Shown: piece by piece, positions 34,095 to 42,244 of the stretch | Layout: each line of letters starts with the position of its first letter | How positions within the stretch are numbered: the first letter of the stretch is position 1 | Assembly: GCA_965212145.1 (NCBI GenBank) | Contig: CBDBUY010000004.1 | Location: 930,001 to 994,000 of the forward strand | Length of the DNA: 64,000 bases | From: JAAEPI01 sp965212145 | GTDB taxonomy: Bacteria; Bacteroidota; Bacteroidia; Cytophagales; Cyclobacteriaceae | Direction: 5' to 3' | The notes under the pieces: model-generated | Seen by the model: only the letters and a program-made list of their open reading frames with translations | Told to the model about the DNA's origin: nothing | Database searches by the model: none | Translations under genes and position numbers: made by a program

Positions 34095-34880
34095 ATGGAG
34101 GAGAATTTACTTGTATTAGAAAAAGAGCGATTAAATAAGGTAGGGAGTATTTTGGTCTCTCAACCAGAACCAAAAGATGATAACTCGCCTTATTTCGAAT
34201 TGTCCCGAAAATACAATTTGAAAATTGATTTCAGGCCATTTATTCAGATCGATCCAGTGGATGCTAAAGAGTTCAGGAAGCAAAAAATCAACATCCTGGA
34301 TCACACGGCAATTATTCTTACTAGCAGAAACGCGGTTGATCATTTATTCCGAATCGCCTCTGAGAATAAAGTCGAGATTCCTGCGGACATGAAGTACTTC
34401 TGTATTTCAGAGCAAACAGCTAATTACCTCCAGAAATACATAGTCATTCGGAAACGAAAAATTTTCACAGGAGTCAGGACGGCTGAAGATCTATTACAGG
34501 TTGTCAAAAAGCACAAGGATGAGAAATTCTTGTTCCCGTGTTCAGACATAAGGAAAGATGATATTCCGAAGTTTTTGAGAGAGAATGAGTATGATTTTAA
34601 TGAAGCGGTAATTTATAGAACGGTCGCAAGTGATCTTTCAGACCTCTCTGATGTTAACTATGATATCATCGCATTTTACAGCCCGTCAGGAATAGAATCT
34701 CTCTATACAAACTTCCCGGATTTTGTTCAAAACAAAACCCGTATTGCTGTCTTTGGTCCTACAACTGCCAAGGCTGCCAAAGATGCCGGACTAATTACAG
34801 ATATTATGGCTCCACTACCGAATGCACCTTCGATGACTGGTGCTTTGGAGCTTTACATTAAAGAGGCTAACGGCAAGTAA
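34095..34880 (+). CDS. hemD: Uroporphyrinogen-III synthase
   Basis: A 261-residue cytosolic enzyme that cyclises hydroxymethylbilane to uroporphyrinogen III. The fold is low in conserved motifs, but ILTSRNAVDHLFRIA (about 74-88), FLFPCSDIRKDDIP and DIIAFYSPSGIESLYTNFP are the expected domain-linking stretches, followed by RIAVFGPTTAKAAKDAGL. Heme-related hemW lies 3 kb upstream on the other strand. It precedes the type IX secretion genes by 42 bases and may be transcribed with DUF4271. Confidence 0.88.
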   Translation: MEENLLVLEKERLNKVGSILVSQPEPKDDNSPYFELSRKYNLKIDFRPFIQIDPVDAKEFRKQKINILDHTAIILTSRNAVDHLFRIASENKVEIPADMKYFCISEQTANYLQKYIVIRKRKIFTGVRTAEDLLQVVKKHKDEKFLFPCSDIRKDDIPKFLRENEYDFNEAVIYRTVASDLSDLSDVNYDIIAFYSPSGIESLYTNFPDFVQNKTRIAVFGPTTAKAAKDAGLITDIMAPLPNAPSMTGALELYIKEANGK

Positions 34881-34922
34881 GGGGTTTTAGGTGGACGTTC
34901 GTTATCTTGTTGTTTGAAAGAT

Positions 34923-35891
34923 ATGACAAGAGCAAAACGTTTGTTTTTATACGCTGGCTTAGTTCTCCTTTTGCAGACTGCATCTGGTCAAACAGATCCA
35001 TTTTTCAGCCATTATATGTTTAACCCTGCCAGTTACAACCCTGGCTGGCTTGGTGATGTAACCTCAGCATTTGGAGCCGTTCAACACAGGAGTCAGTGGG
35101 CTGGGTACAACTCAACCTTTGATGGCAGGGGGGGTGCCCCTACCAGTCAACTTGCGAGCATTGTTATTCCTATGGACGGTCCGATTAACTCAGTTGGATC
35201 GCTAATTACATTAGATCAGCAGGGAGTGGAGACGACATTGAAATTTCAATTTGGTGGCGCTTATAACGTGAATGCCAAATCTGGAGTAATCTCCTTTGGG
35301 CTAATGCCTGCATTTATTTCTCGAACATTGGATTTTGGACAGTTGCGATTTGAAACACCTGATCCCCTTGATACTGGCGTCAAAGAATCTCAGGCCAGTA
35401 TAGATCTTTCTGCGGGAATATTCTTTCGGTCCTTTTCGGGATACTTTGCTGGGATATCCATGGATCACATTCTTAGCCCCTCATTGATAAAAGTGGAATC
35501 TGGATCTCAAAAAATCGAAGGAAAGCTACAGCCGGTCTACTATTTCCACGGTGGGAATAAATTCAGTTTGAACAGAGATTTGGATATTACACCATCGTTA
35601 ATTGTTCGAACGGATCTAACTGGTTTCACAATGGACATTAGTGGAATTGCTACCTATCGCGATCTAATGTGGGGAGGTATTTCAGCAAGAAGATCGGAGG
35701 CGCTAGTTCTTCTCTTAGGGTATAATTTCATGGAAGATAAGCAACTCAAGGTCGGTTACTCATTTGATTATGTTGTCAAGGATCAGGACGCCAAACGACC
35801 AACGTCCCATGAAATATTTATAAGATATGAATTGCCCTCTCTTGTCCTTGGTGGACGAAAGGCGGTTAAGACTCCACGATTCAGTTTTTAG
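34923..35891 (+). CDS. porP: PorP/SprF-family type IX secretion outer-membrane protein
   Basis: A 322-residue beta-barrel protein. A signal peptide (RLFLYAGLVLLLQTASGQ) is followed by TDPFFSHYMFNPASYNPGW, the hallmark of the PorP/SprF family. The ATG at 34923 is preferred over a TTG at 34914. In Porphyromonas porP is directly upstream of porKLMN, and the same order is found here with gldK next. It probably anchors the secretion machine or an adhesin at the outer membrane. The gene begins 42 bases after hemD. Confidence 0.88.
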   Translation: MTRAKRLFLYAGLVLLLQTASGQTDPFFSHYMFNPASYNPGWLGDVTSAFGAVQHRSQWAGYNSTFDGRGGAPTSQLASIVIPMDGPINSVGSLITLDQQGVETTLKFQFGGAYNVNAKSGVISFGLMPAFISRTLDFGQLRFETPDPLDTGVKESQASIDLSAGIFFRSFSGYFAGISMDHILSPSLIKVESGSQKIEGKLQPVYYFHGGNKFSLNRDLDITPSLIVRTDLTGFTMDISGIATYRDLMWGGISARRSEALVLLLGYNFMEDKQLKVGYSFDYVVKDQDAKRPTSHEIFIRYELPSLVLGGRKAVKTPRFSF

Positions 35892-35961
35892 ATTTTTAAT
35901 GAAAATTTGTGGGTTAAGAGGGTATAACCTTATATTTAGCCCTCTTTACGTACAATAATTG

Positions 35962-35991
35962 TTGCAAAAGTTTGTTTATTTTACATACTTG
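35962..35991 (+). promoter_or_regulatory. Possible promoter of gldK
   Basis: TTG (35962-35964) is followed after 19 bases by CATACTTG (35984-35991), a partial match to TAnnTTTG. The spacing is ideal but the -7 element has two deviations. Transcription would start about 12 bases before the gldK ATG. Confidence 0.35.
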
Positions 35992-36010
35992 CAAGTTCAA
36001 TAAAGGTGTT

Positions 36011-37042
36011 ATGAATAAAATGCGTGTTAAGTTATCTACTCTATTGACTGTCGTCATGGGAGCAGCAATATCAAGCTGCGGTCTTTTCGGAGGAAATAAG
36101 GGCGATCAGGGAGAGCTTCTTGGAGCACCAGATCGACAGGGTTGGGAAATGTCCCGGCCATTTGGAATGGTTTCATGTCCTGCTGGTACTTTCCATATGG
36201 GACAAGCAGATCAGGATGTTGCGGCAACTCAAATTAATTTTAATAAACAGGTGACCATTGGAGCATTCTTTATGGATGCTACGGAAATCACTAATAATGA
36301 GTACCGTCAATTCACTGAGGCTTTAGAGTCTGGGACTGAGCCATTCACTGCCACTGGGTTTTCTACTGAAGACCTAAAACCAGATACTACAGTTTGGACA
36401 ACTGATTTTACCCATCACATGGGTGACCCACTGGTTCAGTATTATTGGGATCATCCGGCATTTGATGACTTTCCGGTTGTAGGAGTGTCTTGGGAAGCCG
36501 CCAGAATTTTCTGCGATTGGAGAACAAGGCATTTGAATGATTTCAGAGCAACTGAAGGTCTGCCAGATATGCCGAATTTCAGATTGCCATCGGAGGCAGA
36601 ATGGGAGTATGCCGCAAGGGGAGGTCGTGACATGGCGAAATACCCTTGGGGAAATCCATATGTCAGGAATACCAAAGGATGTTTGCTAGCCAACTTCAAG
36701 CCTGGTAGAGGAAACTATTTCGATGATGGTTATGCATACACATCACCCGTGAATACTTACTTTTCAAATGACTTTGGCTTGTATGACATGGCAGGGAATG
36801 TGGCAGAGTGGTGTGAGGATGCTTACAACCCAGCTGCAATGCCACTCGTTTGGGATTTGAACCCGACATATTTTGATGAGTCTGTGGAACACAAAGTGAT
36901 TCGTGGAGGCTCTTGGAAAGACATAGCTTACTATCTTGAGACTGGTACTAGAACTTTTGATCACAAACAAGCCAAAAGATCTTCTATTGGATTTAGATGT
37001 GCAATGACTTATCTAGGCAGGTCATCAGGATATGAATTTTAA
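36011..37042 (+). CDS. gldK: Type IX secretion lipoprotein GldK
   Basis: A 343-residue lipoprotein with lipobox SSCG (cysteine near residue 20) and a formylglycine-generating-enzyme/sulfatase-modifying domain: SCPAGTFHMGQAD, FMDATEITNNEYRQF, PVVGVSWEAARIFCDW, LPSEAEWEYAARGG and VIRGGSWKD. The domain is a structural scaffold here, forming the periplasmic ring with GldN. The start at 36011 is chosen because it opens a lipoprotein signal; the upstream in-frame start at 35972 adds unrelated residues. It is the first gene of gldKLMN. Confidence 0.95.
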   Translation: MNKMRVKLSTLLTVVMGAAISSCGLFGGNKGDQGELLGAPDRQGWEMSRPFGMVSCPAGTFHMGQADQDVAATQINFNKQVTIGAFFMDATEITNNEYRQFTEALESGTEPFTATGFSTEDLKPDTTVWTTDFTHHMGDPLVQYYWDHPAFDDFPVVGVSWEAARIFCDWRTRHLNDFRATEGLPDMPNFRLPSEAEWEYAARGGRDMAKYPWGNPYVRNTKGCLLANFKPGRGNYFDDGYAYTSPVNTYFSNDFGLYDMAGNVAEWCEDAYNPAAMPLVWDLNPTYFDESVEHKVIRGGSWKDIAYYLETGTRTFDHKQAKRSSIGFRCAMTYLGRSSGYEF

Positions 37043-37077
37043 GACTTTATAATAAACTAACCTAAATACTAAATAAA

Positions 37078-37911
37078 ATGAGTAAAAAAGGCGGATTTCA
37101 GGAGTTACTGTTTAAGACGATAATGCCGAAAGTTTACGGTATTGGTGCTGCAGTAGTAATTGTAGGTGCGATGTTTAAGATTTTGCACTTACCAGGAGCA
37201 GGTTTAATGCTTGGAGTAGGACTAACTACTGAGGCTATTATTTTCTTATTGAGTGCGTTCGAGCCTCCACACAGAGACCCGGATTGGTCAAAAGTATATC
37301 CTGAATTGTCTGATGATTATGATGGGCCTAAAGCTGCTCCAAGAGCAGTAGCTGCACCAGCAGCTGCAACGGGTGCGTCTGCTCAAATGGACAAAATGTT
37401 AGCTGATGCTAAAGTTGGTCCTGACTTGATTAAAAGCTTAGGAGATGGCATGAGAAATCTTGCTGATTCTGCCAAGAAAATGTCAAATCTAAGTGATGCT
37501 GCTGTGGCAACAAATGAGTATGCTGGTAATGTGAAAAAGGCATCTGCGTCATTGACGGAAATGAATAAATCCTATTCTTCCGCTATGGAAGGAATGAAAG
37601 GTTTTGCAAATGCGGCCACTGACACTAAAGAGTATCATGCGCAGGTACAGAATGTTACCAAGAGTTTGGGTGCACTGAATGCGGTTTATGAAATGGAATT
37701 AAAGGATGCTCAGAGCCATACTAAAGCATTGAATAAGTTTTATTCAAATATTAGTGGAGCGCTGGAGAGCATGGCAGAGGCAGGTAAGGAAACCTCAGCT
37801 TTCCAAGCAGAACTTAATAAACTGACATCCAATATTTCCTCGCTGAATAAAGTTTATGGAAATATGTTGACAGCTATGAGAGGCGGAGGATCAAGTCCTA
37901 GCGCTAATTAA
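37078..37911 (+). CDS. gldL: Gliding motor protein GldL
   Basis: A 277-residue inner-membrane protein. Two membrane segments (YGIGAAVVIVGAMFKILHL and LMLGVGLTTEAIIFLLSAF) are followed by a long cytoplasmic helical region (about 80-277) with Ala-rich coiled-coil repeats. The glutamate in TTEAIIF within the second segment is the conserved residue needed for proton-driven motor function. GldL forms the motor with GldM. The gene is 35 bases after gldK and 22 bases before gldM. Confidence 0.95.
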   Translation: MSKKGGFQELLFKTIMPKVYGIGAAVVIVGAMFKILHLPGAGLMLGVGLTTEAIIFLLSAFEPPHRDPDWSKVYPELSDDYDGPKAAPRAVAAPAAATGASAQMDKMLADAKVGPDLIKSLGDGMRNLADSAKKMSNLSDAAVATNEYAGNVKKASASLTEMNKSYSSAMEGMKGFANAATDTKEYHAQVQNVTKSLGALNAVYEMELKDAQSHTKALNKFYSNISGALESMAEAGKETSAFQAELNKLTSNISSLNKVYGNMLTAMRGGGSSPSAN

Positions 37912-37933
37912 TAACCCTAAAAGCTAAAAAATT

Positions 37934-39574
37934 ATGTCCGGAGGAAAAGAAACAGGACGGCAGAAAATGATCGGGATGATGTATTTGGTGCTGACAGCCT
38001 TGTTAGCCCTGAACGTTAGTTCCACGGTCATTGAGAAGTTCATCTTTCTAAATGACAGTTTAGTAAGAGCCAATAAGGAAGCAGAAGAGCGAAACATTGA
38101 GATTCTCGAAGCAATGAGGGGATCGGTTGAGGAAAAAGGAAATAAACCTGAAGATGTTAAAGTTATTGATGCCGGGGATAAGCTCAGGGCAGAAACTGCT
38201 GAGGTTCTAAAAAAATTGTCTGATTATAAAGATCAATTTATTGAGGAAACTGGAGGATACGAAGAAGGTTTTGAGGACGATGTTCATCATTTGAAAGGAA
38301 AGACCAACTATGATGGTGTGGGTCACTACATGATGCCTGAGGAAGAAGGTGGGCAAGGACACGGCAAGCAAATGAAAGCAATTTTGTCTGAGTACACCGA
38401 GTTTGTGAGAGGTTTGATGAAGGAACAAGAAGCGCCTGAAACGGTATTATCTCACTTTGGAAACATGACTCCAGATGCTGATGAAGATCCAGTTTACAAG
38501 CATGATCCGAACCAGGAAGGTAAGAAGTGGTCACAGTTGGCATTTGAGTATTCGCCTACTCATGCGGGGTTAGCAACTGTGAGTGAACTTCAGGCGGAGG
38601 TTCTCGGGTTTGAAACAAGAGCACTGGATTACTTGAAAACAAGAACGGGTATGACGGATATTGTGTTTGATGACATTAAGCCAATGGTTTTACCAAAGTC
38701 TCAGTATGTGATTTCTGGTAGTAAATATGAAGCCGAGATGTTTATTGCAGCATCTTCGTCGAGTGCCGATCCAGCAATGAAGTACAATGGACAGGATATT
38801 CCGGTTACAAATGGTATGGGAAAGGTAGAATTTACTGCCAATCTTAATGGGGGAAAAGATGTTGGAAACGGGGTAAAAGAGAAATCTTTTACGGCTGAGA
38901 TTACAGCAGCAACTGCAGCAGGTGATACAACTTTCGCAAGTACTATTACCTATTATGTGGTTAAACCTGCCATTGTAATTAGTTCTAATACCGCGGTTTC
39001 ATTGTACAGGAATTGCGCTAATGAGGTAAGAGTAGATGTACCAGGTTTAACTAGTAATTACAATCCAACATTTGGCGGTTCAGGTGCTCAATTTATAAAG
39101 GGGGGCTCAGCTGGTGAGCTTAACATAGTGCCAAGCTCTAATGCTAGAAAGGTGAAATTGTCAGTTTCTAACGCTGGACAACCAATTGGGGAAAAAGAGT
39201 TTAGCGTGAAGGAAATACCAGCTCCGCAGATAACAGTTAAAAGAGGAAGCAACACGGTTACACCTAATCAGCCAATACCAACAGGGACAACTTCGTTGAG
39301 GGTAGACGCAGTACCAGATTCTGATTTTGCATCTGGTCATCCAAAAGACGCTCGATTTGTTGTACTTCAAGGAGAGGCTTCTTTGTTAAGTGGTGGTTTG
39401 GTTCGAAGAAAAATTCCTTTTAGAAACGGAAACTTAGATTTAAGAAGTATTGCCTCGAATGTAAGAAAGGGTGATGCTTTGGTGATAGAAATACAACGTG
39501 TAGGAAGACGAAATTTCCAGAACAAGGATGAAAATTTCCCTAAGTTCCAGAAGTTCGTGACTGTCACGTACTAA
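37934..39574 (+). CDS. gldM: Gliding motor protein GldM
   Basis: A 546-residue protein with one N-terminal membrane segment (KMIGMMYLVLTALLALNVS) and a long periplasmic part made of four stacked domains. GldM extends from the inner-membrane motor to the GldK/GldN ring and transmits torque or conformational change. The N-terminal sequence GGKETGRQKMIGMMYLVLTA is highly conserved in the family. GldN follows after 15 bases. Confidence 0.96.
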   Translation: MSGGKETGRQKMIGMMYLVLTALLALNVSSTVIEKFIFLNDSLVRANKEAEERNIEILEAMRGSVEEKGNKPEDVKVIDAGDKLRAETAEVLKKLSDYKDQFIEETGGYEEGFEDDVHHLKGKTNYDGVGHYMMPEEEGGQGHGKQMKAILSEYTEFVRGLMKEQEAPETVLSHFGNMTPDADEDPVYKHDPNQEGKKWSQLAFEYSPTHAGLATVSELQAEVLGFETRALDYLKTRTGMTDIVFDDIKPMVLPKSQYVISGSKYEAEMFIAASSSSADPAMKYNGQDIPVTNGMGKVEFTANLNGGKDVGNGVKEKSFTAEITAATAAGDTTFASTITYYVVKPAIVISSNTAVSLYRNCANEVRVDVPGLTSNYNPTFGGSGAQFIKGGSAGELNIVPSSNARKVKLSVSNAGQPIGEKEFSVKEIPAPQITVKRGSNTVTPNQPIPTGTTSLRVDAVPDSDFASGHPKDARFVVLQGEASLLSGGLVRRKIPFRNGNLDLRSIASNVRKGDALVIEIQRVGRRNFQNKDENFPKFQKFVTVTY

Positions 39575-39589
39575 TTTAAAAACAGAGGT

Positions 39590-40405
39590 ATGAAACGTAT
39601 TAGTTATGTCTTATTTGCTTTCCTGATCAGTGTGACAACACTGACTGCTCAGGATACAAATAACAAACCGGAGGTGGACGAGATTTATAAGATGTTCTCA
39701 AAAACCATGTGGAGAAGAATGGATTTGGAAATAAAGCAAAACCGACCGTTCTTTTCAAGAAATGGTGAAATATCTAAGATCTTAATGAAGGCACTTGCAG
39801 CCGGTGATCTTAAAGCTTACAGGTCTGATAGTTGTATTAATGTCATGGCGGATAGCACTGTTCAACGAATGCAGTCGTTTACTGTAACTGAACAAAGGCC
39901 TCAAGATCCAAATGATCCATTTTCAGCAATGGTTACTCAGGATATAACTACGTCCATACCAGGGAACTTGTTCTCAATTGTGTATATCAAAGAGGACGTA
40001 ATTTTTGATCGTAATAGGTCCAGAATGTACTGGTATATTCGGACCTTGACTCTAACGGTACCTGGAAAACCAGAATATGTAAATCAATATGGCATAACTG
40101 GAGAATTGAGTAATTACCTTCATTTCAAGTATGATGAGGTCGTAGAAGTACTTCGAAGTGAAAAATATGCCAACGAGGCAATCTGGTATAATGGACAGAA
40201 TATTGCGGCTCATAGAAATATGGCAGATGCCATGGAGCTAAGATTGTTTAGTGCACCTATTATTAAAGTAGCTAACAATCAGGATGAAGATATTCGTCAA
40301 ATGTATCAAAATGAGATAGCGCAAGATCCAATGAAGGCGCTTATAATTCAGCAGCAACTGGAATACGATCTGGCTGAGTACGAAGCAGAATTATGGTCCT
40401 ATTAG
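39590..40405 (+). CDS. gldN: Type IX secretion ring protein GldN
   Basis: A 271-residue periplasmic protein with a signal peptide (MKRISYVLFAFLISVTTLTAQ) and conserved GldN stretches KTMWRRMDLEIKQNRPFF, IYIKEDVIFDRNRS and MYWYIRTLTLTVPG, the last two reading as VYIKEDV and SRMYWYIR here. It partners GldK in the outer-membrane-associated ring. It is the last gene of the operon and ends 25 bases before a perfect terminator hairpin. Confidence 0.95.
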   Translation: MKRISYVLFAFLISVTTLTAQDTNNKPEVDEIYKMFSKTMWRRMDLEIKQNRPFFSRNGEISKILMKALAAGDLKAYRSDSCINVMADSTVQRMQSFTVTEQRPQDPNDPFSAMVTQDITTSIPGNLFSIVYIKEDVIFDRNRSRMYWYIRTLTLTVPGKPEYVNQYGITGELSNYLHFKYDEVVEVLRSEKYANEAIWYNGQNIAAHRNMADAMELRLFSAPIIKVANNQDEDIRQMYQNEIAQDPMKALIIQQQLEYDLAEYEAELWSY

Positions 40406-40429
40406 AGCTAGGATTGCTTAATAAATTTG

Positions 40430-40459
40430 AAAAGGGGATCAGTTTAGATCCCCTTTTTT
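40430..40459. terminator. Bidirectional terminator for gldN and uvrC
   Basis: AAAAGGGGATC (40430-40440) and GATCCCCTTTT (40447-40457) form a perfect 11-bp stem with a six-base loop, followed by T on the plus strand and by TTTTC on the minus strand. The TGA stop of uvrC (40439-40441) lies at the stem-loop junction, so the end of uvrC is part of the terminator. Confidence 0.85.
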
Positions 40460-42244
40460 GTTAAGCGCCTGATAAATTAGCTGTGCTTTAGCTAGGCCAA
40501 TCCATTGCGCAAGTTCAGTAATTGAGGACTTCTTTATTCTTGCAACACTACCGAACTGACTTAGTAAAATGTTCTTTGTCTTTTCTCCAACGCCATGAAT
40601 ATTGTCCAATTCAGATGAAGTTTGGATTTTGCTTCTTGAATCGCGATGAAAGGTAATAGCAAACCTGTGAGCTTCGTCCCTGATTCTTTGAAGAAGTTTA
40701 AGAGAAGAAGATTTCTTATTTATATGAATGGGATATGAGTCATTAGGTAGGTAAATTTCTTCAAGTTTTTTAGCAATACCAACAATAGGAATTGACCCAT
40801 ACAAGTCAATTTTTTTTAATGCCAAACAAGCCGCAGAGAGCTGCCCTTTGCCTCCGTCAATCACTATCAGGTCTGGCATTGGGCTGTCTTCCGTCTGAAG
40901 TCTCGAGTATCGCCTTAGTATGATTTCCTTCATAGATTCAAAATCGTCAGGTCCTTCTACGGTCTTTATTCTAAATTTTCGATAGTCTCTTTTCGAAGGT
41001 CTTCCATGTTTGAAACAGACCATAGAAGCGACGGGATTGGTTCCTTGAATATTAGAATTATCAAAACATTCGATATGATTGGGAATTTTTGGTAATGAGA
41101 GATCTTCCCGAAGCTGGTCTAAAACCTTTTCAGTGATGGATGGTGGCTTATCGCTGTTTTCCTTTCTAAAAAAGTATACGTTCTTTAGAGATAGATCAAC
41201 AAGTTTTCTTTTATCGCCAATTTTAGGTTGTATTATATGCTCTGACTCCCATGATTGACATTTTATGTTCGTAAGGATGGTAGTGCTATCGCTGTTGAAT
41301 CGCTTTCTAAGATTGAACATTACGAGTGGTAAGATTTCTTCTTCTGTTTCATCTAGCTTTCGTTTAACCTCAATCGTTTCTGAAAGCTTGATAGCACCCT
41401 CATCAATTTTCAAATAGTTAATGTAGGATTTGTTCTTATCTGATTTGATCGTGAAAACATCGGTTTTAGTAATATGAGGGTTTGCCACTAAAGATCGACT
41501 CCTAAAACTATCCAACGACTCAAGTTTATCTTTTAATATTTGAGCCTCTTCAAAGTTGAGATTTTCGGTAGCGTGTTGCATAGATGCTTTGAAGTGATTC
41601 TTAACAGGAGTTAGATTGCCTTTAATAATCTCTTTAATTTGTTTTACGTCTTGATCATAGTCGTCTTCAGACTGTAAACCTACACATGGACCTTTGCAGT
41701 TCTGAATATGATATTCCAGACAAACATTGTATTTTCCTGATTCTATATTCTTACGAGAAAGATTTAAAGTACAAGTGCGAAGCTTGTATAGTTTTTTAAC
41801 GAGTTGCAAGACATTGTTCATGGCACGAACACTTGTAAATGGGCCAAAATACTCTCCATTATTAGGATTAACACGGCGTGTAGAGATAACCCTAGGAAAT
41901 CGTTCCTTTGTAATGCATAGGTAAGGATAGCTCTTACCATCCTTGAGCATAATGTTGAATTTGGGCTGGTACTCCTTTATTAAGGTGTTTTCAAGTACCA
42001 AGGCCTCATACTCATTATTGACTATAACGAATTCAATGTGCCGAACATCTCTAACTAATCGCTCAGTCTTCAGCGTATGATTTGTCCCTTTTAAAAAATA
42101 GTTTGAGACTCTCTTTCGAAGATTTTTTGCTTTACCAACATAAATGATAGTGCCTTCTTTGTTGAGATATTTATAGACACCTGGGGATTGCGGTACCTTT
42201 CTGAATTCGTCCTTCTCAAATCGTTGAAACCGCCATTCTTCCAT
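40439..42244 (-). CDS. uvrC: Excinuclease ABC subunit C
   Basis: A 601-residue nuclease of excision repair. The N-terminal GIY-YIG domain (PGVYKYLNKEGTIIYVGKAK, about 18-37), a Cys-rich stretch with CNLE/CLEYHIQNCKGPC, a UVR motif (LNFEEAQILKDKLESL), an RNase H-like domain starting IECFDNSNIQG and a C-terminal HhH region (DNIHGVGEKTKNILLSQFG) are all present. The ATG at 42244 overlaps the PBP1A stop as TGATG; a TTG one codon earlier is disregarded. Its last codons form part of the terminator hairpin. Confidence 0.96.
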   Translation of the reverse strand: MEEWRFQRFEKDEFRKVPQSPGVYKYLNKEGTIIYVGKAKNLRKRVSNYFLKGTNHTLKTERLVRDVRHIEFVIVNNEYEALVLENTLIKEYQPKFNIMLKDGKSYPYLCITKERFPRVISTRRVNPNNGEYFGPFTSVRAMNNVLQLVKKLYKLRTCTLNLSRKNIESGKYNVCLEYHIQNCKGPCVGLQSEDDYDQDVKQIKEIIKGNLTPVKNHFKASMQHATENLNFEEAQILKDKLESLDSFRSRSLVANPHITKTDVFTIKSDKNKSYINYLKIDEGAIKLSETIEVKRKLDETEEEILPLVMFNLRKRFNSDSTTILTNIKCQSWESEHIIQPKIGDKRKLVDLSLKNVYFFRKENSDKPPSITEKVLDQLREDLSLPKIPNHIECFDNSNIQGTNPVASMVCFKHGRPSKRDYRKFRIKTVEGPDDFESMKEIILRRYSRLQTEDSPMPDLIVIDGGKGQLSAACLALKKIDLYGSIPIVGIAKKLEEIYLPNDSYPIHINKKSSSLKLLQRIRDEAHRFAITFHRDSRSKIQTSSELDNIHGVGEKTKNILLSQFGSVARIKKSSITELAQWIGLAKAQLIYQALNKKGDLN

